A stretch of DNA of 64,000 nt, from assembly GCA_024235675.1 (NCBI GenBank), contig JACKLZ010000001.1, positions 124,001 to 188,000 of the forward strand, given 5' to 3'. The position numbers and the translations under genes were made by a program. Every line of letters starts with the position of its first letter. Position 1 is the stretch's first letter. A model generated the notes under the pieces. The model saw only the letters and a list, made by a program, of their open reading frames with translations. It was not told the origin of the DNA and ran no database searches. This DNA is from Zoogloeaceae bacterium (GTDB lineage Bacteria > Pseudomonadota > Gammaproteobacteria > Burkholderiales > Rhodocyclaceae). Of this stretch, positions 41,882 to 52,167 are shown piece after piece.

Positions 41882-42002
41882 AAGGCTTCCGGGTGTCGGG
41901 GCGTGAAGCTCGTCGTTCTCAAGCGGTTTCTTGAACCGTGTTTCGACAGTCTTCCAGTGATTTGATCGCCAATGAAGATGCTCGGATAGTGAAGGAGGCT
42001 TC

Positions 42003-43145
42003 ATGACCGATCATATGCCAGATGACTTGTCCGCCGCCGGGCGAGACCTGCGCGCCTACACGGATGAGCTGCGACCCAGGCATCCGGTGGTCAAAAACGT
42101 TGCTGGCGAATGGGTGTTGCTCAGGCATGCCGATGTCGCCGCTGCGGCCCTGGACCATGAGCGATTCTCCAGTGGTGTTTCACGGTACTTGCAAGTACCC
42201 AATGGACTGGACGGCGATGAACATACGCGCTACCGAAATGTCATCGCCCGGTTCTTGGGGCCTGACGCACTGACACCGTTCGTACCGGTTTTCGAGCGCG
42301 TCGCTGCGCAACTGGTGGCGGATCTGCCAAAAGGTGTCGTGCTGGACGCCGTCAGCGACATTGGCGCGGTATTCGCCGTGCGTGCACAGTGCGCATGGTT
42401 GGGTTGGCCGGCCGAGCTGGAACCGCGACTGCTGGAGTGGATGCAAGAGAATCACGCAGCCACGCGCTCGGGGGACCGTGCCTGGACGACCGGCGTGGCC
42501 GAGCAGTTCGACGAGATCATCCGCTCGGTCGTGCTGCCCCGCCGGGCGGCCGATGGTAACGCGCCAGACGACGTGACGACCCGGCTTTGCCGGGAAATGG
42601 TAGACGGACGCTTGCTGACCGAGCTGGAGCTGGTGTCGATCCTGCGCAACTGGACCGGCGGCGATCTGGGGTCCATCGCGCTGTGTGTCGGTGTGCTTGT
42701 GGCCCATCTTGCCCAGCAGCCCGGGCTCGTGGCGCAGTTACGCACGGCCTCGGATGAACAAATGGATGCGGCCATCGATGAAGTGTTGCGCCTCGACGAT
42801 CCGTTCGTTTCCAATCGGCGCATCACCACGTGCCCGGTGCGGATCGGAGGTGTGGATATTCCGAGCGGGGCGCGGGTCAAGCTGAACTGGACATCAGCCA
42901 ATCGCGACGAGGCGGTCTTCGACAACAACCGCTTCGATCCCGAGCGAAATGCGGCTGCGAACCTCGTCTACGGGATCGGCAAGCACGTCTGCCCAGGCCG
43001 CCTGCTCGCCACCTGGGAGCTCCGAATTGCGCTGCAGGCGCTGCTGGCATCGGTGCAAACCATTGAACTGGCGCCCGACCAGCCGCCGGAACGGGAGGTG
43101 GCGCCGGTAGGCGGGTACCACCGCGTGCCGGTGGTGTTCACTTAG
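42003..43145 (+). CDS. Cytochrome P450
   Basis: This 380-residue soluble bacterial P450 has the heme-binding loop YGIGKHVCPG with C330, the ExxR pair E260-R263 (EVLR) and a meander in FDPERN. The I-helix oxygen-activation motif is TGGDL (218-222), which keeps the acid but has Leu where the conserved Thr normally sits. It is slightly short for the family, and no ferredoxin or reductase gene adjoins. It lies alone, 120 bp downstream of the TDT transporter. The substrate is unknown. Confidence 0.92.
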   Translation: MTDHMPDDLSAAGRDLRAYTDELRPRHPVVKNVAGEWVLLRHADVAAAALDHERFSSGVSRYLQVPNGLDGDEHTRYRNVIARFLGPDALTPFVPVFERVAAQLVADLPKGVVLDAVSDIGAVFAVRAQCAWLGWPAELEPRLLEWMQENHAATRSGDRAWTTGVAEQFDEIIRSVVLPRRAADGNAPDDVTTRLCREMVDGRLLTELELVSILRNWTGGDLGSIALCVGVLVAHLAQQPGLVAQLRTASDEQMDAAIDEVLRLDDPFVSNRRITTCPVRIGGVDIPSGARVKLNWTSANRDEAVFDNNRFDPERNAAANLVYGIGKHVCPGRLLATWELRIALQALLASVQTIELAPDQPPEREVAPVGGYHRVPVVFT

Positions 43146-43315
43146 TTGCGTCGGATGGCCTGCCGACGCGGGCATGGTCGAAGCGGGCAACATCGGGTGT
43201 CAGCCATCGCCGATTGTTTGCCGTGCCGCCACGGGTGTGTGCGACATGGCGTCGATCCGCCAGCCAGCGGCGATGCGCCCGGCGCGCCAGCCTGGGTGGG
43301 CGTGTGCCCCCGTTT

Positions 43316-43636
43316 TCAGCCGTGCTCCACCACGACCTCGCTGATCTGCAGTATCGGCGCCAGGTCGGTGTAGTTGGGGATGTCGGCCATGATTTGGTTT
43401 GCGTGGGGGCCAAAGGCGCTCTGAAAGGCGTAGACGGATTCGCAGAAGATGTGGCACATGCCGACGTAGGTGGCGGGCTCGTCGGGGGCGCCGCCGGCGA
43501 GGCCTTTGTCGACGGTGTAGTAGCGGCAGGCGGCGCCGAGGCGGGCTTTGACCATGGGCATGTGGGTGTCGCGGTAGTAGTCGTGGTCAAAACGGGCGCC
43601 GGGGGTGTTGGGGTACATCACGCTGACTTTGATCAT
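43316..43636 (-). CDS. EthD family protein
   Basis: This 106-residue small ferredoxin-like-fold protein starts MIKVSVMYPNTPGARFDHDY, the EthD N-terminus, and contains YRDTHMPMVKARLG with the conserved His. The start at 43636 has GGAGA in front. EthD proteins accompany P450 ether-degradation systems or act as small aldol/cyclisation-type enzymes. Here a P450 gene is the convergent neighbour, which may or may not be meaningful. Confidence 0.85.
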   Translation of the reverse strand: MIKVSVMYPNTPGARFDHDYYRDTHMPMVKARLGAACRYYTVDKGLAGGAPDEPATYVGMCHIFCESVYAFQSAFGPHANQIMADIPNYTDLAPILQISEVVVEHG

Positions 43637-43675
43637 GGGGTGTCTCCTGTCTTTTTTGCGAGGTGTTCGCTTGTT

Positions 43676-43777
43676 GTAGCTTGGGTTGAGCGCAGCGAAG
43701 CCCAACAATCGTCGGATCGCAGCGTCGATAGGGGTCGAGGCACCGCGTTGGGCTTCGCTGCGCTCAACCCAACCTAC
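43676..43777. repeat. 102-bp inverted-repeat element (REP/MITE-like)
   Basis: A 31-base left arm (43676-43706) and a right arm (43747-43777) are reverse complements with one mismatch around a 40-base centre. The arm core is TTGGGTTGAGCGCAGCG on one side and CGCTGCGCTCAACCCAA on the other. It sits between EthD and the activator gene. The form suggests a dispersed palindromic repeat. Confidence 0.85.
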
Positions 43778-43788
43778 CTTCGATCCGG

Positions 43789-45681
43789 CTACGTCGACTC
43801 GCTGGGGTCGTTGTTTTGTCTGGCGTCTTCATCCTGGCGCAGTTTCCGGTACAGCGTGGTTCTGGTGATGCCGAGCTCGCGGGCGGCGGCTGAAACATTG
43901 CCGCCGTGGCGTTGCAGGCAGGCGCGGACAAGGCGTTGTTCGCAGCTTCGCAGGTCTTCGGCGGCGGCTACGTGGGGCGGGGTGTCGGCGATGGCGGTGA
44001 CGAGGTCTTCGGGCAGGTGGGCGAGTTCGATGACGGTGTCGGTGTCATCGAGCAGGGCGATCATGACGCGCAGGGCATTCTTGAGTTGGCGGACGTTGCC
44101 GGGCCAAGGGTAGGCGCGCAGTTGGGCGCGCACGGTGTTGGCGAGGCGGATGGGGCGGCCGTCGGCGGCGTCGGCGAGCAGGGTGTCGAGGAAGTGGTCG
44201 AAGTCGGCCCGCTCGCGCAAGGCGGGCAGGGTGACGGACAGGCCGTTGAGCCGGAAGAGCAGGTCGGCGCGGAAGGTGCCTTCGGCGACCAGGCTGTGCA
44301 GGGGTCGGTGGCTGGCGCAGACGAGGGCGATGTCGATGGGGGTTTCATCGCTGCTGCCGAGCGGGGTGACGCGGCGGGTTTCGAGCACGCGTAGCAGCAC
44401 GGCTTGCAGCGGCAGGGGCATGTCGCCGATTTCGTCGAGAAACAGGGTGCCGCCGTCGGCGTCTTGCAGGCGGCCGGGGGCGCCCTTGGCCTTGGCGCCG
44501 GTGAAGGCGCCGGGGGCGTAGCCGAAGAGTTCGGATTCGATCAGCGTGGCGGGGATGGCGGCGCAATTGACGGCGACGAAGGGGGCGTCGCTGCGCGGGC
44601 CTTCAGCGTGGTAGGCGCGAGCGAAGAGTTCTTTGCCGGAGCCGGTTTCGCCCTGGATGAGCAGCGGGATGTTGTGCCCGGCGATGCGTCGGGCGCGGCG
44701 GATGGCCAATTGCATGCGCGCATCACCATGGTCGAGGACGTCGAAGCCGCAATGCCGCTGTGTGGCTTTGTGCTTCGCCGCCGGCGCCGCGTGACTGTAA
44801 TGCGGTGTGGCCGGTGGCGGGTTGCGCCATTGCAGGCGGGCGGACAGGGCGGGGGGCGGTGAGGTGCGCAGCAGAATCGGGCCGGCGGTGCAGGCTTCGA
44901 CCAAGCAGGGGAGGCGCCGCCAGTCGCGTTGGAAGCAGGTGGTGAAGTCGGGCAGCGCGGTGGGGTTGGTGAGGCCGAGCAGGGCGCGGGCCCGACGGTT
45001 GCAGCCGATCATGCGGCCGGCTTCGTCAAACAGGGCGATGCCTTCGATGGGCGTGCCGAGCATTTCGGCGTGGGGGCTGAAGCGCACGATGACTTTGCCG
45101 GTGTCGAGCGATTCGATCAGCCGGTGTTCGATCATCTCGGCGGTGGAGGTGAGCAGTGCCTGCGCGTGGGGCAGGGTGACGCGGGTGTCGCTCGACAGAT
45201 CGAGAATACCGAGCATGCCGCCGGTGGGGGCGTGGATGGGCGTGGCGATGCAGGTGAGAAAGCGGTTGCGCTCGAGAAAGTGCTGCTCGCCGCAGACTGC
45301 AATGGTGCGCGATTCGTGGGCGACGGTGCCGATGGCGTTGGTGCCCATCACCGCTTCGCGCCAGTGGGCGCCGGGGGCGAGGGCGACACGCTGGGCGCGG
45401 TCGACAAAGTCGCCATCGCCCACGGTGCGCAGCACCAGCCCGTCGCGGTCGGCCAGCAAGACCATGGAAGACGACTGGGTGAGCTGGCGATGCAGGTATT
45501 CCATGACCGGCTGGGCAAAGCTCATCAGTCGGGCGTTGGCTTCGAGTCGTTCGGCGAGCAGGGAGCGGCTGGCGATGTCCAGATGCAGCGGATGCTCGGG
45601 GCTGAGACCGTAGTCGGTCGAGCGCTGCCAGGAGGCGTCGATGTGCGGGGCCTTGGCAGGGGAGGGTTTGGGCTGCGACAT
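43789..45681 (-). CDS. AcoR-type sigma-54-dependent activator
   Basis: The product has 630 residues. An N-terminal GAF-type sensor (about 55-210, GTNAIGTVAHESRTIAVCGEQHF) leads to a PAS-like segment. The AAA+ domain (about 320-555) has Walker A GETGSGKE, the sigma-54 contact loop GAFTGA and Walker B GGTLFLDEIGD. A Fis-type helix-turn-helix lies at the C-terminus (NVSAAARELGITRTTLYRK). The ATG at 45681 is chosen because the frame open further upstream is low-complexity and lacks family features. It is divergent from the aldehyde dehydrogenase gene, whose promoter is of the sigma-54 type, so that is the probable target. Confidence 0.94.
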   Translation of the reverse strand: MSQPKPSPAKAPHIDASWQRSTDYGLSPEHPLHLDIASRSLLAERLEANARLMSFAQPVMEYLHRQLTQSSSMVLLADRDGLVLRTVGDGDFVDRAQRVALAPGAHWREAVMGTNAIGTVAHESRTIAVCGEQHFLERNRFLTCIATPIHAPTGGMLGILDLSSDTRVTLPHAQALLTSTAEMIEHRLIESLDTGKVIVRFSPHAEMLGTPIEGIALFDEAGRMIGCNRRARALLGLTNPTALPDFTTCFQRDWRRLPCLVEACTAGPILLRTSPPPALSARLQWRNPPPATPHYSHAAPAAKHKATQRHCGFDVLDHGDARMQLAIRRARRIAGHNIPLLIQGETGSGKELFARAYHAEGPRSDAPFVAVNCAAIPATLIESELFGYAPGAFTGAKAKGAPGRLQDADGGTLFLDEIGDMPLPLQAVLLRVLETRRVTPLGSSDETPIDIALVCASHRPLHSLVAEGTFRADLLFRLNGLSVTLPALRERADFDHFLDTLLADAADGRPIRLANTVRAQLRAYPWPGNVRQLKNALRVMIALLDDTDTVIELAHLPEDLVTAIADTPPHVAAAEDLRSCEQRLVRACLQRHGGNVSAAARELGITRTTLYRKLRQDEDARQNNDPSEST

Positions 45682-45760
45682 GGTGTGATGACAGCAGGAT
45701 TCGTGCCGTCTGTCGATGGGCGTGAACCGGTGGTTTTGGTGTGCTCCATCTGCTCGGGGG

Positions 45761-45777
45761 CGCTCCATGATGGAACA
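45761..45777. promoter_or_regulatory. Activator-binding dyad upstream of the aldehyde dehydrogenase gene
   Basis: CGCTCCA-TGA-TGGAACA is a 7-3-7 dyad of the same type as at 37130 and 52798. A half site TGCTCCA precedes it at 45742-45748. TTTCGAAGCA follows at 45787-45796, again after nine bases. It lies about 133 bp upstream of the -24 element. Confidence 0.65.
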
Positions 45778-45909
45778 GTTGTGCTTTTTCGAAGCATTGC
45801 GTGCTGCGTGTTGGTGCCAGCGTGACCTGGCCTCGTGGCGCGGTGATTGCGGCTTGATCCCTTGTGGAGAGGGGGTGTTCGGGCTGCGTCGCGTGCGTGA
45901 CGGCCCGCC

Positions 45910-45924
45910 TGGCACGCCCCCTGC
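45910..45924 (+). promoter_or_regulatory. Sigma-54 promoter of the aldehyde dehydrogenase gene
   Basis: TGGCACG-CCCC-CTGC has GG and GC 10 bases apart and lies 59 bp before the ATG. Confidence 0.8.
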
Positions 45925-45983
45925 GATGGTGTTCTCGACGGACGAGTGTCCGCACCCGAATAGTTCAGAAAACTGGAGACACC

Positions 45984-47504
<1,521 letters not shown>

Positions 47505-47732
47505 GAAGTTGTCAATAAATCTACTGCGTTTGGCATCTCGGCCTTGGGCGGTGCTCGCAATGCTCATGGTCTTGAGTACATTTTGCTTGCCGCGCGCCGG
47601 CCGCCCCCGACCTGCCGGCGCTCGCTACGATTTCTTCACAACTTCAACGTAATGGCTTGTTCGCGGCCGGGCGCGGGTGCCCCGGGGCTGGCCGCACACT
47701 GTGTTCTCCCTCCTCGCAGTCAGGAGTCTTTT

Positions 47733-47759
47733 CGGGGCGACTTCGGTCGCCCCGCTTTT
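47733..47759 (+). terminator. Intrinsic terminator after the aldehyde dehydrogenase
   Basis: GGGGCGAC-TTCG-GTCGCCCC is followed by GCTTTTCTT. A perfect 8-bp stem with a stable tetraloop separates the dehydrogenase from DUF779 and may also act as an attenuator. Confidence 0.85.
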
Positions 47760-47790
47760 CTTGACCGGCGGGTTGTTCAAGGAGTGTTTC

Positions 47791-48162
47791 ATGATCGACC
47801 GAGTGATTGCTACCGACGCTGCACTGGCCTTGATCGACCGGCTCAAGGTCAAGCATGGCCCTGACTTGCTCTTTCACCAGTCGGGCGGATGCTGCGATGG
47901 CAGCGCGGCCAACTGTTACCTGAAGGGTGAGATCACTGTCGATAACGATGTGTTTCTCGGCGAAATCGGTGGCACGCCGTTTTACATCAGCACTTCGCAG
48001 TACGAGTACTGGAAGCACACCCAACTGATCATCGATGTGATCGAGGCGCGGGGCGGCGGCACCTTCTCGCTCGAAGGGCCGGAGGGCGTGTCCTTTCATA
48101 CCCGCTCGCGTTTGTTTACCGATGCCGAATGGGCCGAGCTCGAAGCGTCGGGCGTGGTCTGA
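47791..48162 (+). CDS. DUF779 protein
   Basis: This 123-residue cytosolic protein of unknown function is almost always found beside ExaC-type aldehyde dehydrogenases. It has the conserved cysteine cluster HQSGGCCDGSAANCY and the ISTSQYEYWKHTQL block. The start at 47791 is preceded by AAGGAG. It lies downstream of the terminator at 47733, so its expression may depend on readthrough. A redox or metal-related accessory role is plausible, given the vicinal cysteines. Confidence 0.9.
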   Translation: MIDRVIATDAALALIDRLKVKHGPDLLFHQSGGCCDGSAANCYLKGEITVDNDVFLGEIGGTPFYISTSQYEYWKHTQLIIDVIEARGGGTFSLEGPEGVSFHTRSRLFTDAEWAELEASGVV

Positions 48163-48185
48163 GTCTCTATTTCAAGGAATTTTTC

Positions 48186-48506
48186 ATGCGTACAAAAGTG
48201 TTGCTCGTCGTTGCGCTTGCGCTCGGATTCATCCAGCCTGCGTCGGCCTCGTACGAGGTGGTGAAGAAGGCGCGTTGCGTGAGCTGTCACGCGCTCGACA
48301 AGAAAATGGTGGGCCCGGCCTTCCGCGATATCGCGGCCAAGTATGCCGGCCAGGCCGATGGGCAGGCCGCTTTGTTTGCCAAAGTGCGTGAGGGCGGCAG
48401 CGGCGTGTGGGGGCAGATTCCGATGACCCCGAATGACGAAGCGAAGATCAGTGATGACAACCTGAACGCAGCGATTGCGTGGATTCTCGCGGGCGCTGAA
48501 AAGTAA
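48186..48506 (+). CDS. Class I cytochrome c (c551/c552 type)
   Basis: This 106-residue protein has a signal peptide (ends PASA) and a single heme site CVSCH. A distal Met is probable in QIPMTPND, and the C-terminal helix is NAAIAWILAG. It is a small soluble periplasmic electron carrier. It lies 23 bp after DUF779, so the two are likely cotranscribed. It could take electrons from the quinoprotein system towards the oxidases. Confidence 0.93.
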   Translation: MRTKVLLVVALALGFIQPASASYEVVKKARCVSCHALDKKMVGPAFRDIAAKYAGQADGQAALFAKVREGGSGVWGQIPMTPNDEAKISDDNLNAAIAWILAGAEK

Positions 48507-48636
48507 GTCTCGTATCGTTGTGACGCGGTGGGCCGGCCCGCCGGACTGATGAAAATCGGTTCCGGTGGCGCCGGCCTCTTGCGTGGACGCAGCCGCGGTG
48601 TTTTTCTATGTTAAAGCGGCAATGGAGTGCGCGAGC

Positions 48637-49227
48637 ATGCAGACGAGCAAGGCGGTGATCGAGTTTGAAACGGCGCGTTTGCGTCTTCGACAGTGGCGGA
48701 TGGCCGACCGCGGGCCGTTTGCAGCGCTCAATGCCGACCCGGAAGTGATGGCGTTTTTCCCCGCGCCGCTGACGCGCGCCGCCAGCGACGCCATGGCCTC
48801 GCGCTGCGAGGCGCTCATCGATGCGCGCGGCTGGGGTTTCTGGGCGTGCGAGCTGAAGCGCACGGGTGACTTCATGGGTTTTGTGGGTTTGCATGTGCCG
48901 ACCATGGCCTTGCCGTTTTCACCTTGCGTGGAAATCGGCTGGCGGCTGGCGTTGCCGTTCTGGGGGCAGGGTTACGCCAGCGAGGCGGCTCGCGGTGCGC
49001 TGGCGGTCGGCTTCGAGCGCTTGGCCTTGCCCGAGATCGTGTCATTTACGGCCATCGTCAATGCCCGCTCGCGGGCGCTCATGTCGCGCCTTGGAATGCG
49101 TCAGGCCGGGGCGTTCATGCATCCGTCCCTGGCCGATGACAGCCCCTTGCGCGCGCACTGCTGGTACCGTTTGCCTGTGGCGCAGTGGCGTGCGCCAAGC
49201 GAACACAACTCGGAGACAGTGACATGA
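48637..49227 (+). CDS. GNAT-family N-acetyltransferase (RimJ/RimL-like)
   Basis: This 196-residue acetyltransferase has the RimL-type start TARLRLRQWRMADRGPF and the acetyl-CoA loop PFWGQGYASEAARGAL (Q/RxxGxG/A region). The C-terminal NARSRALMSRLGM segment is present. Of two near starts, the ATG at 48637 has GGAG upstream. It overlaps the next gene by four bases. Confidence 0.88.
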   Translation: MQTSKAVIEFETARLRLRQWRMADRGPFAALNADPEVMAFFPAPLTRAASDAMASRCEALIDARGWGFWACELKRTGDFMGFVGLHVPTMALPFSPCVEIGWRLALPFWGQGYASEAARGALAVGFERLALPEIVSFTAIVNARSRALMSRLGMRQAGAFMHPSLADDSPLRAHCWYRLPVAQWRAPSEHNSETVT

Positions 49228-49634
49228 AGCCGCGTATCAGCATGGTGACCCTGGGTGTGCGTGATCTGGCCGCATCCATTCACTTCTATGAAGAGGGCCT
49301 GGATTTTCCGCGTATGGAATCGCCACCGGGGGTCGCTTTCTTCACGCTCAATGGCACCTGGCTCGGGCTGTATGGCCGTGATGCGCTGGCAGAGGACGCG
49401 CAGGTGAGCAAGGAGGGAGAGGGCTTCCCCGGTTTCTCGCTGGCACACAACCTGTCGTCTGAAGTCGAAGTGGACCAGGTGATGGCGCAAGCGCTGGCCG
49501 CCGGAGCGACGCTGGCCAAAGAGCCGCAGAAAGTGTTCTGGGGTGGCTACAGCGGTTACTTCAAGGATCCGGACGGCTATTTGTGGGAGCTGGCCTACAA
49601 CCCGTTTGCGTGGATTGGTCCGCGCGATGATTGA
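49224..49634 (+). CDS. VOC-family (glyoxalase/bleomycin-resistance-like) protein
   Basis: This 136-residue protein has two beta-alpha-beta3 modules: VTLGVRDLAASIHFYEEGL, then VFWGGYSGYFKDPDGYLWELAYNP with the metal-site Glu. The start is coupled to the acetyltransferase stop by an ATGA overlap. Function within this broad metal-dependent superfamily cannot be narrowed. Confidence 0.88.
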   Translation: MKPRISMVTLGVRDLAASIHFYEEGLDFPRMESPPGVAFFTLNGTWLGLYGRDALAEDAQVSKEGEGFPGFSLAHNLSSEVEVDQVMAQALAAGATLAKEPQKVFWGGYSGYFKDPDGYLWELAYNPFAWIGPRDD

Positions 49635-49803
49635 GCCCGGCGCCTTGCGTCTGATCCTCGTCGCCCACGATACCGGTCGGATTGCATCGACGCTTTCGGG
49701 AAGTTGACGTAGCGGCCACATGGGGTGTGCGGGCGCGCACGACACACCTGTTCCGAAATGGAGCAGGTGTGTCGTTTAGGTGCACATGTGTATCGCCCGG
49801 TGT

Positions 49804-50328
49804 TCAGTGCTTGCCCGGCAGCATCCGTTGCATGGTGCCGTCCCGGCGGATGGTGTGACGAATGGCGGCGGCGACATGCAGCACGATCAGCGCGATCAGC
49901 GTCCACGCCAGAAACTTGTGGGTGGTGCTGAACAGGGTATTGAGCGCCTCATCAGGCCAGCCGGCTTTGGGTACTTCGATGGCGAAAAACTTGAGCGGGT
50001 ACTTGGTGAAATTGACTGACGTCAGCCCCATGCCCGGCACCACCACCAGCAGCACATACAGCAGGTGGTGGGCCGCGTTGGCCAGGCGTGTTTCGATGGC
50101 CGTCAGCGCCCGATTGGGCGGCGGGCGGTGGCCGAGACGCCAGCCCAGGCGTACGAAAACGAGCATCAAGGCCAGCATCCCGAAGGATTTGTGAATGCCG
50201 ATCGCCCAGCCGCGCTCCGGCCCCTTGGGCAGGTCGGACATCCACAGCCCCCAGCCAATCAGCCCGATCACGAGCACTGCCATGAGCCAGTGCAGGCCCA
50301 TGGCAGTGCGGCTGTAGCGCGCGTTCAT
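49804..50328 (-). CDS. Cytochrome b561
   Basis: This 174-residue diheme membrane protein has four helices and conserved histidines in MGLHWLMAVL, IGIHKSFGM, AAHHLLYV and TTHKFLAW. It oxidises or reduces quinone and can exchange electrons with periplasmic donors. It is the last gene of the operon starting at 52588 and overlaps the beta-propeller gene by four bases. This position makes it a plausible link between the quinoprotein/cytochrome c system and the quinone pool. Confidence 0.92.
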   Translation of the reverse strand: MNARYSRTAMGLHWLMAVLVIGLIGWGLWMSDLPKGPERGWAIGIHKSFGMLALMLVFVRLGWRLGHRPPPNRALTAIETRLANAAHHLLYVLLVVVPGMGLTSVNFTKYPLKFFAIEVPKAGWPDEALNTLFSTTHKFLAWTLIALIVLHVAAAIRHTIRRDGTMQRMLPGKH

Positions 50329-51275
50329 CGGATCACCACGCCCCAGGGGAAGCTGCCGACCGGGATGTCCTTGATCGCCTTGAGGCTGGCGGTGTCGATC
50401 ACGGTGATGCTGTCGGAGCGGCCGTTGGCCACGTACAGTTTGGCGCCGTCGGGCGTGATCGCCATGTTCCACGGGCGTTTGCCGACCTGCACGGTGCCCA
50501 CCACGGTGTTGGTCGCGGTGTCGATGGCCATCACCGTGCCGTCCTTGCCGTTGGAGACGTACACCCGCGTGCCGTCGGGGCTGATGGTGACGCCGTTGGA
50601 GAACTTGCCCGCGGGGATGCTGGCGATCACCGTGTGACTGGCCACGTCGATGGCGAACACCGTATTGCCAATCTCGCAGGCCACATAGGCGCGGCTGCCG
50701 TCGGGCGTAAAGCCGATGCCGCGCGGACGCTTGGCGACCGGAATCTGTGCGACCTGCTTCATGGCCGCGACGTCGATGACGTCGACCTGCTCGGCATCTT
50801 CGGCACTGGCGTAGATCCACTTGCCGTCGGGGCTGAACACGGCGTGCTCGGGGTTTTCGCCCTTGACCTTGATGTGCGCCAGTGTCTTGCCGGTGGCCGC
50901 CTCAAGCAGGGCGACGCTGTTGTCTTCTTCGACCGCCGCGGCCAGCAGCTTGCCCTCTTTGGAGATGTACAGGCCCTCTGGCGAATCGCCCAGTTTCCAG
51001 CTGTCGACGGGCTTGCCAGTGGCCAGATCGACCACGACGAGTGATTCGGTGGGCGAGTCGGTCAGATACAGTCGGCTGCCGTCTGGGGCGATGGCGATGC
51101 CGCGCGGCCGCTCGCTGATCTTGAGGGTGGTGGTGACAGTGTCCGTGGCGGTGTCAATGACGCTGACGGTGCCGGATTTTTCGTTGGGTACGTAGGCCAG
51201 CGGAGCGGCCAGTGCGGTGCCGGTGAGACTGAAGAATGCCAGTGCCAGACAGGTTTTCAGCGCGTTTTTGTGCAT
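50325..51275 (-). CDS. PQQ-associated YVTN beta-propeller protein, exported
   Basis: This 316-residue protein has a signal peptide (ends LAAP) and seven repeats of the GTVSVIDTATDTVT / YVSNGKDGTVMAIDTATNTV kind, which form a periplasmic beta-propeller. It matches the propeller family found at PQQ-dependent alcohol catabolism loci. It probably serves as a scaffold or carrier, since no catalytic residues are recognisable. It overlaps cytochrome b561 by four bases. Confidence 0.92.
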   Translation of the reverse strand: MHKNALKTCLALAFFSLTGTALAAPLAYVPNEKSGTVSVIDTATDTVTTTLKISERPRGIAIAPDGSRLYLTDSPTESLVVVDLATGKPVDSWKLGDSPEGLYISKEGKLLAAAVEEDNSVALLEAATGKTLAHIKVKGENPEHAVFSPDGKWIYASAEDAEQVDVIDVAAMKQVAQIPVAKRPRGIGFTPDGSRAYVACEIGNTVFAIDVASHTVIASIPAGKFSNGVTISPDGTRVYVSNGKDGTVMAIDTATNTVVGTVQVGKRPWNMAITPDGAKLYVANGRSDSITVIDTASLKAIKDIPVGSFPWGVVIR

Positions 51276-51315
51276 GGGTGTCTCCTCGCCGATGGTCGTG
51301 CCATCGATTCTGTGG

Positions 51316-52167
51316 TCAGGGGGTTTGATGGGTGATGCCGTGTTCTTTGAAGATGCGCGCCAGTGTGCCGTCGCGCTGGATGTCGATCATGGTCTGCGAG
51401 AGCGCCTCGGCCAGTACCGTGCTGTCCGCCTTGACGGCCATGCCCAGCGTCCAGCCCTTGATGCGCAACTCCGGCATCGACACGGGACCGACGTCGATAC
51501 GGCCGGGCGTGCCCAGGGCGCCTTCGATCTCGGCGCGTGAGGCCATCACCGCAGCAATGTCGCCGGCCTTGAGCGCAGTCACCGCGTCGTTGACGGTCTT
51601 GAAGTGCATTACATTGCCACGCAGTCGCCCGTTGAGCACACCGAGCAGAAAGTCGTCGGCAAGGCTGGCGGTTTCGACACCAATCTTTTCGCGGGTAAAC
51701 ACCTCCAGCGCCGTGGCTGCCGAGCCTTTGACCGGCGGCACGCGCGACGGATCGCGCGCAACGGCAAGCGTTTCGAGGTGGTAAGGGGCGAAGATGCGGA
51801 CCTTGTCATTCATCTCGGCCAGACGCTGATCGACGGGCACATGGAGCATCACATCGCCCGGGCGGGTGCCCAGGTAGTGACCTTTCCAGACCATGTTGCG
51901 CAGGTCGTCATTCATGTCCTCATCGGCGGTGACTTCGACCACATCGGCGGTCAGCCCCAGGCGTGTGGCCAGTTCGCGGCCAATGGCGATATCGACGCCC
52001 TTGCCCTTGGCGGAGTAAGGTGGGAAGTCGGCATACACGGCAACCCGCAGGCGGCCGGGCTGCTGGATTTCCAGCGCGTCGTCTGCCGCGGCGTAGCTCA
52101 GGCTGCCGGCCAGACACGCCGCGGCGGTGAGCGCGTGAAGAGCGAAACGACGCAGATCATTCTTCAT
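51316..52167 (-). CDS. MoxJ/XoxJ-like periplasmic binding protein
   Basis: This 283-residue protein has a signal peptide and a SBP_bac_3-type fold (RLRVAVYADFPPYSAKGKGVDIAIGRELATRLG ... DPSRVPPVKG). It belongs to the quinoprotein dehydrogenase-associated binding proteins related to MoxJ/XoxJ, thought to assist maturation or cofactor loading of PQQ dehydrogenases. No transporter membrane genes accompany it. It overlaps the cytochrome c gene by 11 bases. Confidence 0.9.
   Translation of the reverse strand: MKNDLRRFALHALTAAACLAGSLSYAAADDALEIQQPGRLRVAVYADFPPYSAKGKGVDIAIGRELATRLGLTADVVEVTADEDMNDDLRNMVWKGHYLGTRPGDVMLHVPVDQRLAEMNDKVRIFAPYHLETLAVARDPSRVPPVKGSAATALEVFTREKIGVETASLADDFLLGVLNGRLRGNVMHFKTVNDAVTALKAGDIAAVMASRAEIEGALGTPGRIDVGPVSMPELRIKGWTLGMAVKADSTVLAEALSQTMIDIQRDGTLARIFKEHGITHQTP

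Noticed and set aside
42184..42199. 16-bp perfect palindrome GGTACTTG/CAAGTACC inside the P450 gene
   Set aside because: It lies within conserved coding sequence far from any start, so coincidence is the simpler reading.
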